Assembly: GCA_009772925.1 (NCBI GenBank)
Contig: WOUQ01000005.1
Location: 1 to 64,000, forward strand
DNA: 64,000 bases
Reading direction: 5' to 3'
DNA from: a bacterium
GTDB taxonomy: Bacteria; Pseudomonadota; Gammaproteobacteria; Burkholderiales; Thiobacillaceae
How positions within the stretch are numbered: the stretch's first letter is position 1; each line of letters opens with the position of its first letter. Of this stretch, positions 1-9,875 are shown one piece after another. The notes beneath the pieces were generated by a model. The model ran no database searches, had not been told where the DNA came from, and saw only the letters and a list, made by a program, of their open reading frames with translations. Both the position numbers and the translations under genes were made by a program.

Positions 1-1797
1 GACGTCGTGCATGCCGCGTTCGCTGGTCTGCACCAGTTTGTTGATGCCTTCGGCCAGTTGCAGGAAGAAGCCGTCCTTGCCGGCGACGTCGAGACGCTGG
101 CTGAAGTCGCCGGCGGCGGCGGCGCCGACGAGGTCGGCGATTTCCTTTTCCGTAGCCGCCTCGTCGGTGCGGTCGCGCCATTCGCCGACCGAACCCAGGC
201 GCTCGCCGGCGTCGTTGAAGATCGGGTTGGTGGTGAGGGCATACAGGCGTTCGCCGATGACGATCTCGGAACGCGCGGTCTCGCGCAGACTCGCCAGGCG
301 GTTCAGCGCCGCCTGCGGATCGGGGTAGAAAACGCCGATGGAGGAGCCGATGAAGCGGTCGGCCGAGAAACTGGGGATGCTCTTGCGGATCGCCACCTCG
401 GTACGCCGCAGCGTTGCCAGCAGCGCCTTGTTGGCGTAGAACACGCGGCCATCCTTGTCGGCGATGCGGACATTGGTGGAGACGCTGTCCAGGGCCTGGC
501 GGATGCGCAGATTCTCGTCGGCGACGCGCTTGGCCTCGGCGACGTCGAAGCCCAGCCTGGTCTGCATGGACTCCAGCCCCTCGAGCACCTGGCCGACCTC
601 GTCGTGGCGGTCGATGGCGATGGCGTTGTCGTAGCGTCCCTCGGCGATCTGCTCGAAATAACCGATGGTCCGCTCCAGCGGCCGGGCGATGGCGCGAATC
701 AACAGCCAGGCGATCCAGATGGCGAGGGCGATACCCAGGCCCATGCCACCGATGCCGATGATCAGCAGCTTCTGATAGCGCGCCTCGGCCACCTGGTAAT
801 CGGCCTGGGCCTGGTTCTGCACCAGGGTACGCAGGGCCTCCATCTTGTCGCGGGCATCGGCGTAGAGGGGGTTGACCTTGGTCAGCAGGATCTGGGTGGC
901 GGCCCGGTAGTTGCCCTCCTTCACCGCCCCCATCGCCGGCTGCAGGCCCTCCTGCACGTAGCGCGCGCGGGCCTCGGCGAAGGCGGCGGCCGCCGCGGCC
1001 GCTTCCGGCGGCAGGGTGACGGCCTCGAATTCCCGCCACAGTCCGGTGATCTTGTCGCGGTTGGCGGCGACCGTGTCGAGGTGCCGCTCGACGGGATGGT
1101 CGTGCTGGGTGGCGAAGGGACTGGTGGGGTCGTGCTGCACCGTGAGCGCCACCTGGGTCTGGTTTTCGCTCATCAAGCGCACCACCTGGCCGAGGATGCG
1201 GATCGGCTCCAGACGGGAATGGTAAAGCGCTGCCATCTCCTTGTTGGTCACCGCCACGCCGCCCATGCCGATGGCCGTACCCACCAGGATCATGGCCACC
1301 ACCAGGGCCATGATGCCGGCCAGGCGCTGCTTGATGCTCAGCCGGTTCAGCCTGGCGCGAATGCCGGTGGCATGCAGCGACTTGACCTTGCCCTCGTTGA
1401 GCCGACGATACAGGGTCTCGGCCTGGGTGATCTGCTCGCGCGAGGGTCGCCGCCGCACGGACAAATAGCCGCTGATCTGGCCGCTCTGGCGGATGGGCGT
1501 GACATGCGCCTCCACCCAGTAATGGTCGCCATTCTTGCAGCGGTTCTTCACCAGCCCGACCCAGGGTCGGCCGGCCTGGATGGTGTTCCACTGGTCCTGG
1601 AAGGCGGCGGCGGGCATGTCCGGATGGCGCACGATGTTCTGCGGCGCCCCCAGCAGTTCATCGCGACTGAAGCCGCTGACCTCGACAAAGGTGTCGTTGA
1701 CGTGGGTGATGACACCGCGGGTGTCGGTGGTGGAGACAATGGTTTCCGTGTCGCGCAGCGGGCGCTCGACGCCCGTGACCGGCATGTTCACTCGCAT
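1..1797 (-). CDS. Methyl-accepting chemotaxis protein, PAS-TM-HAMP-PAS, C-terminus off window
   Basis: Chemoreceptor cut by the left edge; 599 codons are visible. It starts MRVNMPVTGVERPL at 1797 with AAGGA nine bases upstream. Residues 1-120 are an Aer-type PAS domain (VITHVNDTFVEVSGF, then GDHYWVEAHVTPI). A first membrane segment follows, then an alanine-rich helical region resembling a four-helix-bundle sensor, a second membrane segment (LLIIGIGGMGLGIALAIWIA), a HAMP, a second PAS and a linker containing GDFSQRLDVAGKDGFF. The methyl-accepting signalling hairpin must lie beyond base 1. The first PAS suggests redox or energy taxis, but flavin binding cannot be judged here. A sigma-28-like promoter upstream fits a motility-regulon gene. 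Confidence 0.9.
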   Translation of the reverse strand, partial: MRVNMPVTGVERPLRDTETIVSTTDTRGVITHVNDTFVEVSGFSRDELLGAPQNIVRHPDMPAAAFQDQWNTIQAGRPWVGLVKNRCKNGDHYWVEAHVTPIRQSGQISGYLSVRRRPSREQITQAETLYRRLNEGKVKSLHATGIRARLNRLSIKQRLAGIMALVVAMILVGTAIGMGGVAVTNKEMAALYHSRLEPIRILGQVVRLMSENQTQVALTVQHDPTSPFATQHDHPVERHLDTVAANRDKITGLWREFEAVTLPPEAAAAAAAFAEARARYVQEGLQPAMGAVKEGNYRAATQILLTKVNPLYADARDKMEALRTLVQNQAQADYQVAEARYQKLLIIGIGGMGLGIALAIWIAWLLIRAIARPLERTIGYFEQIAEGRYDNAIAIDRHDEVGQVLEGLESMQTRLGFDVAEAKRVADENLRIRQALDSVSTNVRIADKDGRVFYANKALLATLRRTEVAIRKSIPSFSADRFIGSSIGVFYPDPQAALNRLASLRETARSEIVIGERLYALTTNPIFNDAGERLGSVGEWRDRTDEAATEKEIADLVGAAAAGDFSQRLDVAGKDGFFLQLAEGINKLVQTSERGMHDV

Positions 1798-1883
1798 GGT
1801 GCTTTCCTTGGCGTGGACCTCAGGTGCAGTCGCGGCCCGCAAGCGGGGCGGGCCGGCCCCGGCGACGGGTCGCTTGCTTCCGG

Positions 1884-1910
1884 TTATCGGCAGGCACGAC
1901 AGCTTCTTTA
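1884..1910 (-). promoter_or_regulatory. Sigma-28 (FliA) type promoter of the chemoreceptor gene
   Basis: On the minus strand, TAAAGAAG (1910-1903) is followed by an 11-bp spacer and GCCGATAA (1891-1884). The -10 element and spacer match the FliA consensus TAAAGTTT-N11-GCCGATAA exactly, and the -35 matches in its TAAAG core. Transcription would start near 1877, leaving a leader of about 80 nt before the chemoreceptor start. Confidence 0.75.
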
Positions 1911-2006
1911 ACGCGCAAGCAGGCGTGTCGGCATCGTGTAGAGGGGCTCAGCGAGCCAGCCAGGAGGCCGCCCCGCGGCGCGGACGCTCGTCCGCGAAAG
2001 CGGGCT

Positions 2007-2888
2007 TCAGCCGGTCAGCCGGCGCAGGGCCTCGCGGTATTTCTCGGCGGTGCGCGCCACCACCTCGGCGGGCAGTTCCGGGCCCGGAGCCTGCTTGTTC
2101 CAGCCCGAGGCGGTGAGCCAGTCGCGCACGTACTGCTTGTCGAAGCTGGGCGGGTTCTTGCCCACCTCGTACTGGTCGGCGGGCCAGAAGCGGGAGGAAT
2201 CGGGGGTCAGCACCTCGTCGATGAGGGTCAGGGTGCCTTGCTCGTCGAGGCCGAACTCGAACTTGGTATCGGCGATGAGGATGCCCTTGGTCAGGGCGTA
2301 TTCGGCGGCCGCCTTGTAGAGGGCAATGGCGGCGTCCCGCACCCGGGCCGCGATGTCGGCGCCCAGCAGGGCCTCGCAGCGGGCAAAGTCGATGTTCTCG
2401 TCGTGGGCGCCGACAGCCGCCTTGGTCGACGGGGTAAACAACGGCTCGGGCAACTTGTCCGCCTGACGCAGGCCGGCGGGCAGGGGAATGCCGCACACCT
2501 TGCCGGTCTGCTGGTAGTCGGCCCAGCCCGAACCCACCAGGTAGCCGCGCACGATGGCCTCCACCGGCAGGGCCTTGAGCCGTTTCACGACGATGGCGCG
2601 GCCGGCCACCTGGTCCCGCTCCTCGGCCGCCACCACCGACTCCGGGGCATCGCCGGTCAACTGGTTGGGCAGGATGTGCGCGAGCTTGCGGAACCAGAAA
2701 TCCGCCACCGCCGTCAGCACCCGCCCCTTGTCCGGAATGGGCGTCGGCAGCACCACGTCGAAGGCGGACAGGCGGTCGCTGGTGACGATGAGCATGCGCT
2801 TGTCGTCGACGGCGTAGATGTCGCGCACCTTGCCCTTGTGGATCAGGGGCAGGGACTGGATGGAGGATGCGAACAGGGTGTCGGACAT
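2007..2888 (-). CDS. purC: Phosphoribosylaminoimidazole-succinocarboxamide synthase
   Basis: SAICAR synthetase of de novo purine synthesis: condenses CAIR with aspartate using ATP, in the cytoplasm. The 293-aa product is the length of the long single-domain form. Visible family features are the N-terminal [16 protein letters not shown]-binding strand-loop, [19 protein letters not shown], the [10 protein letters not shown] signature and [15 protein letters not shown] near the C-terminus. It stands alone here; the neighbours are a chemoreceptor and a GGDEF protein, so no pur operon is present. Confidence 0.97.
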   Translation of the reverse strand: MSDTLFASSIQSLPLIHKGKVRDIYAVDDKRMLIVTSDRLSAFDVVLPTPIPDKGRVLTAVADFWFRKLAHILPNQLTGDAPESVVAAEERDQVAGRAIVVKRLKALPVEAIVRGYLVGSGWADYQQTGKVCGIPLPAGLRQADKLPEPLFTPSTKAAVGAHDENIDFARCEALLGADIAARVRDAAIALYKAAAEYALTKGILIADTKFEFGLDEQGTLTLIDEVLTPDSSRFWPADQYEVGKNPPSFDKQYVRDWLTASGWNKQAPGPELPAEVVARTAEKYREALRRLTG

Positions 2889-3047
2889 GATGGGCGGGCG
2901 TCTGGGGGATGCGGCATTTTAGCGGGTGACAGGGTGGATTGCCGTATCGGCGGCAACGCGCCCACGACGCTCCGGCCTGCAATGGCCGCTACTTTCATGG
3001 CCTGTTCACTCGTCGGCCATGCCTCTTGGCCAGCCGGGCGCCGCGAA

Positions 3048-4586
3048 TCAGCCGGCCAGGACGCGGTTCTTGCCGGCGCGCTTGGCCAGGTACATGGCCG
3101 CATCCGCGCGCTGATACGCATCCTCCTGGGATTCGCCTGTCGCCAGTTGGGCAACCCCGGCGCTGAAGGTGATCAAGACCTTCTCATTGTTCGCGAGAAA
3201 AAAATTCCGGGTCAGCTCTCGCTGCAAACGGCTCATGGCCTTCATGGCCTCATCCAGGGGTGTGTCCGGCATGAGAATGACGAATTCCTCCCCCCCATAA
3301 CGGGCGAGGGAATCCGAGGGACGCATGCACTCGCGCACCACTCTCACCAGGTGGACCAGCGCCGCGTCGCCGACGGTGTGTCCCAGACGGTCATTGAGCT
3401 TCTTGAAGTCGTCGACATCGAGCAAGGCAAGGGACAGTGACGTGCCTTTTCGCTGCATGGCCGCGATCTCGCGCACCATGACTTCGTCCAGGCCCTTTCT
3501 GTTCAGGGTGTTGGTCAAGGGGTCGTGGCGCGCCATCGCGCTGGCGTTGTTCAGCTCCAGATGCAGCTTGGCGATTTCCGATTCCGTGGCCAGGACCTTT
3601 TCGCGCAGCGCACCGAGTTCCTCCCGTGATCTCTCGGTATCCTCGGCCATGGCTCGGGTCGCCTGGATCACCTCGCTCAACAGCGGCGCCATCTCTTCCA
3701 GCGTCTTCACCCGTTCGAGTTTCCGCGCGCTATCTTCCAGCCGGCCATGGAATGTCGTGCTCGAATCGTTCATCGCCGTAAGCCGCTCGATGAACGTTCC
3801 CAGCATTTCGCGTATTTCCGCCTGGGCCTCAATGGCCCGTTCCTTGGCCGTCGCCTGCTTGTACATCACATCGCGGATGCGACGTTCCACATCATCCAGG
3901 CGACGCAGGCTCAGAGGGGGACTTACCGCTTCGATCAAGGCGGCAACCTGACCCTCAAGCCAGGAGTCTTCCATGATCAGTTTGCTGATGTTCTCGATGA
4001 TGACATGCAGCAACTTCAGCAAGGCGTGCTTGATTTCCCCCTGTTCCTCGGCCGCGAAGGCGAGGCGCCGGCAGAAGAGGTCGAACTCGTCGCGGACAAC
4101 CTGGATATCCGCCATGGGGTCGCGCAGCGTATGCACCACCCCGCCCATCTGCTCCGCGAAGCCCTCGTCTTCGTCGGCCAGAGCGGGACGCATGCTGTCG
4201 ATGAGGCCGGCGACCCTCGAGAAACAGTCGCGGGCGTAGGCGCTGGTATCCTCCGCCGCCAGCGGAGCGGCCTCGCCGCCCTCGATGGATTCGGATCCGA
4301 TCCCCCGTTGGACATACTCCTGCAAGGCAAGCCCGACGCCTTTCCAGCTGTGCTTTCTGATCGCGAGATCGAGCTGGTCCAGCTGTTCCTGCTGGTCGAC
4401 GTTATGCGCCTTGAGGGCAAGCGCGATCTGTCGCAACTGGTCTTCGGGAAAGCCCTGCATGTGGGGCTTTTCCGCGATCTCGTAGTAACACTCCTGGTAG
4501 TTGGCCGGGGTCGGGGACAGCTTGCGCGCCGATAACAGCTTTAGCGCCTCGCGGGCAATTTCGGAGGGATGTTTGATGGGCTTCAT
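3048..4586 (-). CDS. Diguanylate cyclase with helical N-terminal region
   Basis: Predicted cyclase making c-di-GMP from two GTP. The C-terminal GGDEF domain carries the active-site loop YGGEEF at about residues 430-435 and a product-inhibition I-site RPSD exactly five residues before it. The first ~250 residues are soluble and helical, begin MKPIKHPSEIAREALKLLS, and match no sensor domain I can name; a coiled coil (EELGALREKVLATESEIAKL) leads into GGDEF. No signal peptide or membrane span is seen, so it is cytoplasmic. The ATG at 4586 fits the conserved start better than an upstream in-frame GTG at 4661; neither has a strong ribosome site. Confidence 0.9.
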   Translation of the reverse strand: MKPIKHPSEIAREALKLLSARKLSPTPANYQECYYEIAEKPHMQGFPEDQLRQIALALKAHNVDQQEQLDQLDLAIRKHSWKGVGLALQEYVQRGIGSESIEGGEAAPLAAEDTSAYARDCFSRVAGLIDSMRPALADEDEGFAEQMGGVVHTLRDPMADIQVVRDEFDLFCRRLAFAAEEQGEIKHALLKLLHVIIENISKLIMEDSWLEGQVAALIEAVSPPLSLRRLDDVERRIRDVMYKQATAKERAIEAQAEIREMLGTFIERLTAMNDSSTTFHGRLEDSARKLERVKTLEEMAPLLSEVIQATRAMAEDTERSREELGALREKVLATESEIAKLHLELNNASAMARHDPLTNTLNRKGLDEVMVREIAAMQRKGTSLSLALLDVDDFKKLNDRLGHTVGDAALVHLVRVVRECMRPSDSLARYGGEEFVILMPDTPLDEAMKAMSRLQRELTRNFFLANNEKVLITFSAGVAQLATGESQEDAYQRADAAMYLAKRAGKNRVLAG

Positions 4587-4745
4587 GCAAATGCGAGTAT
4601 GCCCCAGGTCCTTGTCACGCTGGCAGATCCAATCGGTGTCCTCCCATAGGCCTTGTCTCACTCACATAGAGACCCTCCTGCCCGCTCTCCGTCATGGCGA
4701 TGGCCTGTCAACCAGGGGCAGCCTGGGTCATGTGGACTTCGACGC

Positions 4746-4777
4746 AAAAAAATGGCGGCCACAGGCCGCCATTTTTT
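4746..4777 (-). terminator. Strong intrinsic terminator after fba (works in both directions)
   Basis: Arms AATGGCGGCC and GGCCGCCATT flank the loop ACA, with an A-run on one side and a T-run on the other. In the leftward direction it ends the tkt-gap-pgk-pyk-fba run just after the fba stop at 4796, and the symmetry would also stop rightward transcripts. Confidence 0.92.
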
Positions 4778-4795
4778 CGTGCATCCGCCAGGTGC

Positions 4796-5863
4796 TCAGT
4801 TGACCTTGGGATCCAGCTCGCCCTTGTCGTAGCGCTTCTGCATGTCTTCCAGGCTGTAGACCTTGGTGATCTTGCTGGCCATGCCGGCGGCGCCGAAGGC
4901 TTCATAACGGGCGGCGCAGATGGCGCTCATGGCCTTGGTGGCTTCCTTGAGGAACTTGCGCGGGTCGAAGTTCGACTTGTTTTCCGCCAGATGCTTGCGG
5001 ATGGAACCGGTCGAGGCCATGCGCAGGTCGGTGTCGATGTTGACCTTGCGCACGCCGTTCTTGATGCCTTCGACGATCTCGCTGACGGGCACGCCATAGG
5101 TCTGGCCCATGTCGCCGCCGTAGCTGTTGATGATGGCGAGCCAGTCTTCCGGCACCGAGGAGGAGCCGTGCATGACCAGATGGACGCTGGGGATGCGCTG
5201 GTGGATTTCCTTGACGCGGTCGATGCGCAGCACCTTGCCGGTGGGCTTCTGGGTGAACTTGTAGGCGCCGTGGCTGGTGCCGATGGCGATGGCGAGGGCG
5301 TCGACGTGGGTCTTGCTGACGAAGTCGGCGGCTTCGTTGGGGTCGGTCAGCAGGGCGGAGTGGTCCAGCACGCCTTCGGCGCCGTGGCCGTCTTCCTCGC
5401 CGGCCTTGCCGGTTTCCAGGGAACCCAGGCAGCCCAGCTCACCTTCCACGGAGACGCCGCAGGCATGGGCCAGTTCCACCACGTGGCGGGTGGTATCCAC
5501 GTTGTATTCATAGGTGGAGGGGGTCTTGCCGTCGGTGCCCAGGGAGCCGTCCATCATCACCGAGCTGAAGCCGGACTGGATGGAGCGGAAGCAGATGCTG
5601 GGGGAGGCGCCGTGGTCCTGGTGCATGCACACGGGGATGTGCGGGTAGGACTCGATGGCGGCCAGGATGAGGTGACGCAGGAAGGGCTCGCCGGCATAGG
5701 AGCGGGCGCCGGCGGAGCCTTGCAGGATCACAGGGCTGTTGGTCTTGTCGGCGGCCTGCATGATGGCCTGGACCTGTTCCATGTTGTTGACGTTGAAGGC
5801 GGGCAGGCCGTAGCCGTTCTCGGCGGCGTGGTCGAGCAGTTGACGCAGGGATATCAGAGCCAT
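4796..5863 (-). CDS. fba: Fructose-1,6-bisphosphate aldolase, class II
   Basis: Zinc-dependent aldolase interconverting fructose-1,6-bisphosphate with glyceraldehyde-3-P and dihydroxyacetone-P. The 355-aa product has the class II catalytic and metal-binding features: CMHQDHGAS with the zinc histidine, [36 protein letters not shown], and NIDTDLRMA for phosphate binding. AGGAGA lies before the ATG. It is the last gene of the central-carbon run and is followed by a strong terminator. In autotrophs this orthologue is called cbbA, but no Rubisco or phosphoribulokinase gene is in view. Confidence 0.97.
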   Translation of the reverse strand: MALISLRQLLDHAAENGYGLPAFNVNNMEQVQAIMQAADKTNSPVILQGSAGARSYAGEPFLRHLILAAIESYPHIPVCMHQDHGASPSICFRSIQSGFSSVMMDGSLGTDGKTPSTYEYNVDTTRHVVELAHACGVSVEGELGCLGSLETGKAGEEDGHGAEGVLDHSALLTDPNEAADFVSKTHVDALAIAIGTSHGAYKFTQKPTGKVLRIDRVKEIHQRIPSVHLVMHGSSSVPEDWLAIINSYGGDMGQTYGVPVSEIVEGIKNGVRKVNIDTDLRMASTGSIRKHLAENKSNFDPRKFLKEATKAMSAICAARYEAFGAAGMASKITKVYSLEDMQKRYDKGELDPKVN

Positions 5864-5890
5864 CTGGAGTTCTCCTGTAGGGTTGAACGG

Positions 5891-7327
5891 TTATGTGACT
5901 TTACGTTCGCCGATGCGAACGATCTTCATGGTGTTGGTGCCGCCCGAGCGGCCGATCGGCTCGCCGATGGTCAGCAGGATGAGGTCGCCGTTACGGACCG
6001 CGCCGCGCCGGCGAAGTTCATCCTGGGCCTCGGCGAGGAGCTGATCGCGGTCGTTACTGGAAGGCTTGAAGTTGACCGGATAGACGCCGCGGAACAGGGT
6101 GACCTTGCGCCGCGTCTCCACCTCGGGGGTGAGGGCGTAGATCGGTACGTGCGTGCTGATGCGGCTCATCCACAGGGCGGTGGAGCCGGACTGGGTCATC
6201 GCGGCGATGGCCTTCACGTTGAGGTTGAGCGCCGTGTAGGCCGCCGACTTGGCGATGGCCTCGTCCACCCGCAGGATGCCTTCCTTGCTCTGGAAGTCGT
6301 TGAAATCGGGCGTATCCACCTCTTTTTCCGCCTCGATACAGATGCGGTTCATGGCGGCGATGGTCTCGATGGGGTAGTCGCCCACCGCCGTCTCCGCCGA
6401 CAGCATCACCGCGTCGGTGCCATCCAGCACGGCATTGGCCACGTCGGAAACCTCGGCGCGGGTGGGGATCGGGCTGGAGATCATCGACTCCATCATCTGC
6501 GTGGCGGTGATGGCCAGCTTGTTGTGCAGCCGGGCGAGCCGGATCATGCGCTTCTGCAGCGAGGGCACGGCGGCATCGCCCACCTCCACGCCGAGGTCGC
6601 CGCGCGCCACCATGATGGCGTCGGCCGCCTTGACGATCGCCTCCAGGCCCTCCACGGCCTCGGCGCGCTCGATCTTGGCGACGATCCAGGACCTGCCGCC
6701 GTGCGCCTGCAGGATTTCGCGGGCCTGCTGGATGTCCGCCGCCGAGCGCGGGAAGGACACCGCCAGATAGTCCGCCTTGAGGGCGGCGGCAGTCTTGATG
6801 TCCTCGATGTCCTTGTCGGTCAGGGCCGAGGCGGAGAGGCCTCCACCCTTGCGGTTGATGCCCTTGTTGTTGGAGAGCACGCCGCCCTGCACCACCTTGC
6901 AGATGACCTGGGTGCCCTGCACGTCCTCGACCCACATCTCGATGCGGCCGTCGTCGAGCAGCAGCGTGGAACCGCGCGAGACGTCGTAGACCAGGTCGAC
7001 ATAGTCGAGGCCGACGCGCTCCTGGTCGCCCAGCTCGCAGTCGGCGTCAAGAATGAACTTGTCGCCGTTGGCGAGGGTGATCTTGCCGTCCTTGAACTTG
7101 CCGATGCGGATCTTCGGGCCCTGCAGGTCGACCAGCACGCCGACGGCGCGGCCGCGGGTCTTGGCCAGGGAGCGCACGAGGTCGGCGCGCTGGATATGCT
7201 CTTCGGCGGAACCGTGGGAAAAGTTCAGGCGGACGACATCGACACCGGCCTCGATCATGCGATCCAGAACCTTGGGATCGGTACAGGCGGGGCCGAGGGT
7301 GGCGACGATTTTGGTTCTGCGTAGCAT
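5891..7327 (-). CDS. pyk: Pyruvate kinase
   Basis: Converts phosphoenolpyruvate and ADP to pyruvate and ATP. The 478-aa product has the complete fold: MLRRTKIVATLGPA at the N-terminus, VVRLNFSHG with the substrate Arg/Asn, the catalytic stretch IVAKIERAEAVEGL, MVARGDLGVEVG, and ATQMMESMI. It sits between pgk and fba. The leader immediately before the ATG is pyrimidine-rich and shows no Shine-Dalgarno, because it is formed by a simple-sequence inverted repeat (7333-7412). Its translation may be weak or depend on that structure. Confidence 0.96.
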   Translation of the reverse strand: MLRRTKIVATLGPACTDPKVLDRMIEAGVDVVRLNFSHGSAEEHIQRADLVRSLAKTRGRAVGVLVDLQGPKIRIGKFKDGKITLANGDKFILDADCELGDQERVGLDYVDLVYDVSRGSTLLLDDGRIEMWVEDVQGTQVICKVVQGGVLSNNKGINRKGGGLSASALTDKDIEDIKTAAALKADYLAVSFPRSAADIQQAREILQAHGGRSWIVAKIERAEAVEGLEAIVKAADAIMVARGDLGVEVGDAAVPSLQKRMIRLARLHNKLAITATQMMESMISSPIPTRAEVSDVANAVLDGTDAVMLSAETAVGDYPIETIAAMNRICIEAEKEVDTPDFNDFQSKEGILRVDEAIAKSAAYTALNLNVKAIAAMTQSGSTALWMSRISTHVPIYALTPEVETRRKVTLFRGVYPVNFKPSSNDRDQLLAEAQDELRRRGAVRNGDLILLTIGEPIGRSGGTNTMKIVRIGERKVT

Positions 7328-7332
7328 GATTT

Positions 7333-7412
7333 GGGGGAAACGGGAAATGTGAAACGGGAAACGCCAACGCGCCCGTCAGTCACGTTTCCCTTTTCCCGTT
7401 TCCCTTTTCTCG
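7333..7412. repeat. GGGAAAC-type inverted repeat between pgk and pyk
   Basis: The left arm (7334-7363) is built from GGGGAAACGGGAAA and GAAACGGGAAACG units. The right arm (7383-7412) is its imperfect complement (CGTTTCCC, TTTTCCCG), and the loop is about 19 bp. It fills the whole gap and abuts both the pgk stop codon and the pyk start region. The left arm is 28/30 identical to the one at 8664-8693. Confidence 0.8.
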
Positions 7413-8597
7413 TTAGTTGGAAGCCCGCTTTTCCAGGATGTCCACAGCGGGCAGGACCTTGCCCTCCAGGTATTCCAGGAAAGCGCCGCCGGCGGTGGAG
7501 ATGTACGACACCTTGTCGTAGATGTCGTACTTCTGGATGGCGGCGATGGTGTCGCCGCCGCCGGCGAGGGTGAACGCCTTGGTCTCGGCGATGGCCTTGG
7601 CGATGGCCTTGGTGCCCTCGCCGAACTGGTCGAACTCGAACACGCCGACCGGACCGTTCCAGACCACGGTGCCGGCCTGCATGATGATGTCCACCAGCTC
7701 CTGGGCGGACTTGGGGCCGATGTCGAAGATCATGTCGTCATCGGCCACGGCGTCGGCGGTCTTGCCCACGGCGGGCTCGGCGGCGTCGAATTTCTTGCCG
7801 CACACCACGTCCACGGCGATGGGGATGGTGGCGCCGCGCGCGGACATCTTGGTGATCAGCGCCTGGGCGGTGGGGATCAGGTCATGCTCGCACAGGGACT
7901 TGCCCACGTTCTTGCCGGTGGCGGCGAGGAAGGTGTTGGCGATGCCGCCGCCGACCACCAACTGGTCGCACTTCTCGGACAGGGCTTCGAGCACGGTCAG
8001 CTTGGTGGAGACCTTGGAGCCGCCGACGATGGCCACCATCGGGCGGGCGGGGTTGGCCAGGGCCTTGGCCAGGGCGTCCAGTTCCTCGGTGACCAGCATG
8101 CCGGCGCAAGCGGTGGGGGCGAACTGGGCGATGCCGTAGGTGGAGGCCTCGGCGCGGTGGGCGGTGCCGAAGGCGTCCATGACAAAGACGTCGCAGAGGG
8201 CGGCGTACTTCTTCGCGGTGTCTTCCACGTTCTTCTTCTCGCCCTTGTTGACGCGGCAGTTCTCCAGCAGGACCACTTCGCCCTCGGCCACGTCGAAGCC
8301 GCCGTCGACCCAGTCCTTGATCAGGCGCACGGGCTTGCCCAGCTTGGCGGCCATGACGTCGGCCACGGGCTTCAGGGACACCTCCTCGGACCACTCACCC
8401 TCGGTGGGGCGACCCAGGTGCGAGGTGACCATGACCTTCGCGCCGGCCTTCATGGCGAACTCGATGGTCGGCATGGAAGCGGTGATGCGCGCGTCGGAGG
8501 TAACCTTGCCTTCCTTGACAGGCACGTTGAGGTCGGCGCGGATGAAGACGCGCTTGCCCTTCAGGGCGAGGTCGGTCATGCGCAGGAATTTGGACAT
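7413..8597 (-). CDS. pgk: Phosphoglycerate kinase
   Basis: Transfers phosphate between 1,3-bisphosphoglycerate and ADP. The 394-aa product shows the usual landmarks: [15 protein letters not shown] at the N-terminus, [58 protein letters not shown], and the nucleotide loop [20 protein letters not shown] precedes the ATG. It lies between gap and pyk, with large inverted repeats on both sides. Confidence 0.97.
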   Translation of the reverse strand: MSKFLRMTDLALKGKRVFIRADLNVPVKEGKVTSDARITASMPTIEFAMKAGAKVMVTSHLGRPTEGEWSEEVSLKPVADVMAAKLGKPVRLIKDWVDGGFDVAEGEVVLLENCRVNKGEKKNVEDTAKKYAALCDVFVMDAFGTAHRAEASTYGIAQFAPTACAGMLVTEELDALAKALANPARPMVAIVGGSKVSTKLTVLEALSEKCDQLVVGGGIANTFLAATGKNVGKSLCEHDLIPTAQALITKMSARGATIPIAVDVVCGKKFDAAEPAVGKTADAVADDDMIFDIGPKSAQELVDIIMQAGTVVWNGPVGVFEFDQFGEGTKAIAKAIAETKAFTLAGGGDTIAAIQKYDIYDKVSYISTAGGAFLEYLEGKVLPAVDILEKRASN

Positions 8598-8663
8598 TTG
8601 GGTTCTCCTTGGAGCGTTAAGCGGTAAGGGTTGGGTTGGCCCAGGCCTTACGGCTCAATGATC

Positions 8664-8744
8664 GGGGAAACGGGAAAAGAGAAACGGGAAACGTGGATAC
8701 GGGCGCGCAGTTGCGTTTCCCATTTCCCGTTTCCCATTTCCCGG
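8664..8744. repeat. GGGAAAC-type inverted repeat between gap and pgk
   Basis: The left arm 8664-8693 is made of GGGAAACG and GAAACGGG units, the right arm 8714-8744 is CGTTTCCC and ATTTCCCG units, and the loop is about 20 bp. It has the same family, arm length and orientation as the element at 7333-7412. It begins about 54 bp upstream of the pgk start and ends just after the gap stop. Confidence 0.8.
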
Positions 8745-8750
8745 AGTCAA

Positions 8751-9875
<1,125 letters not shown>

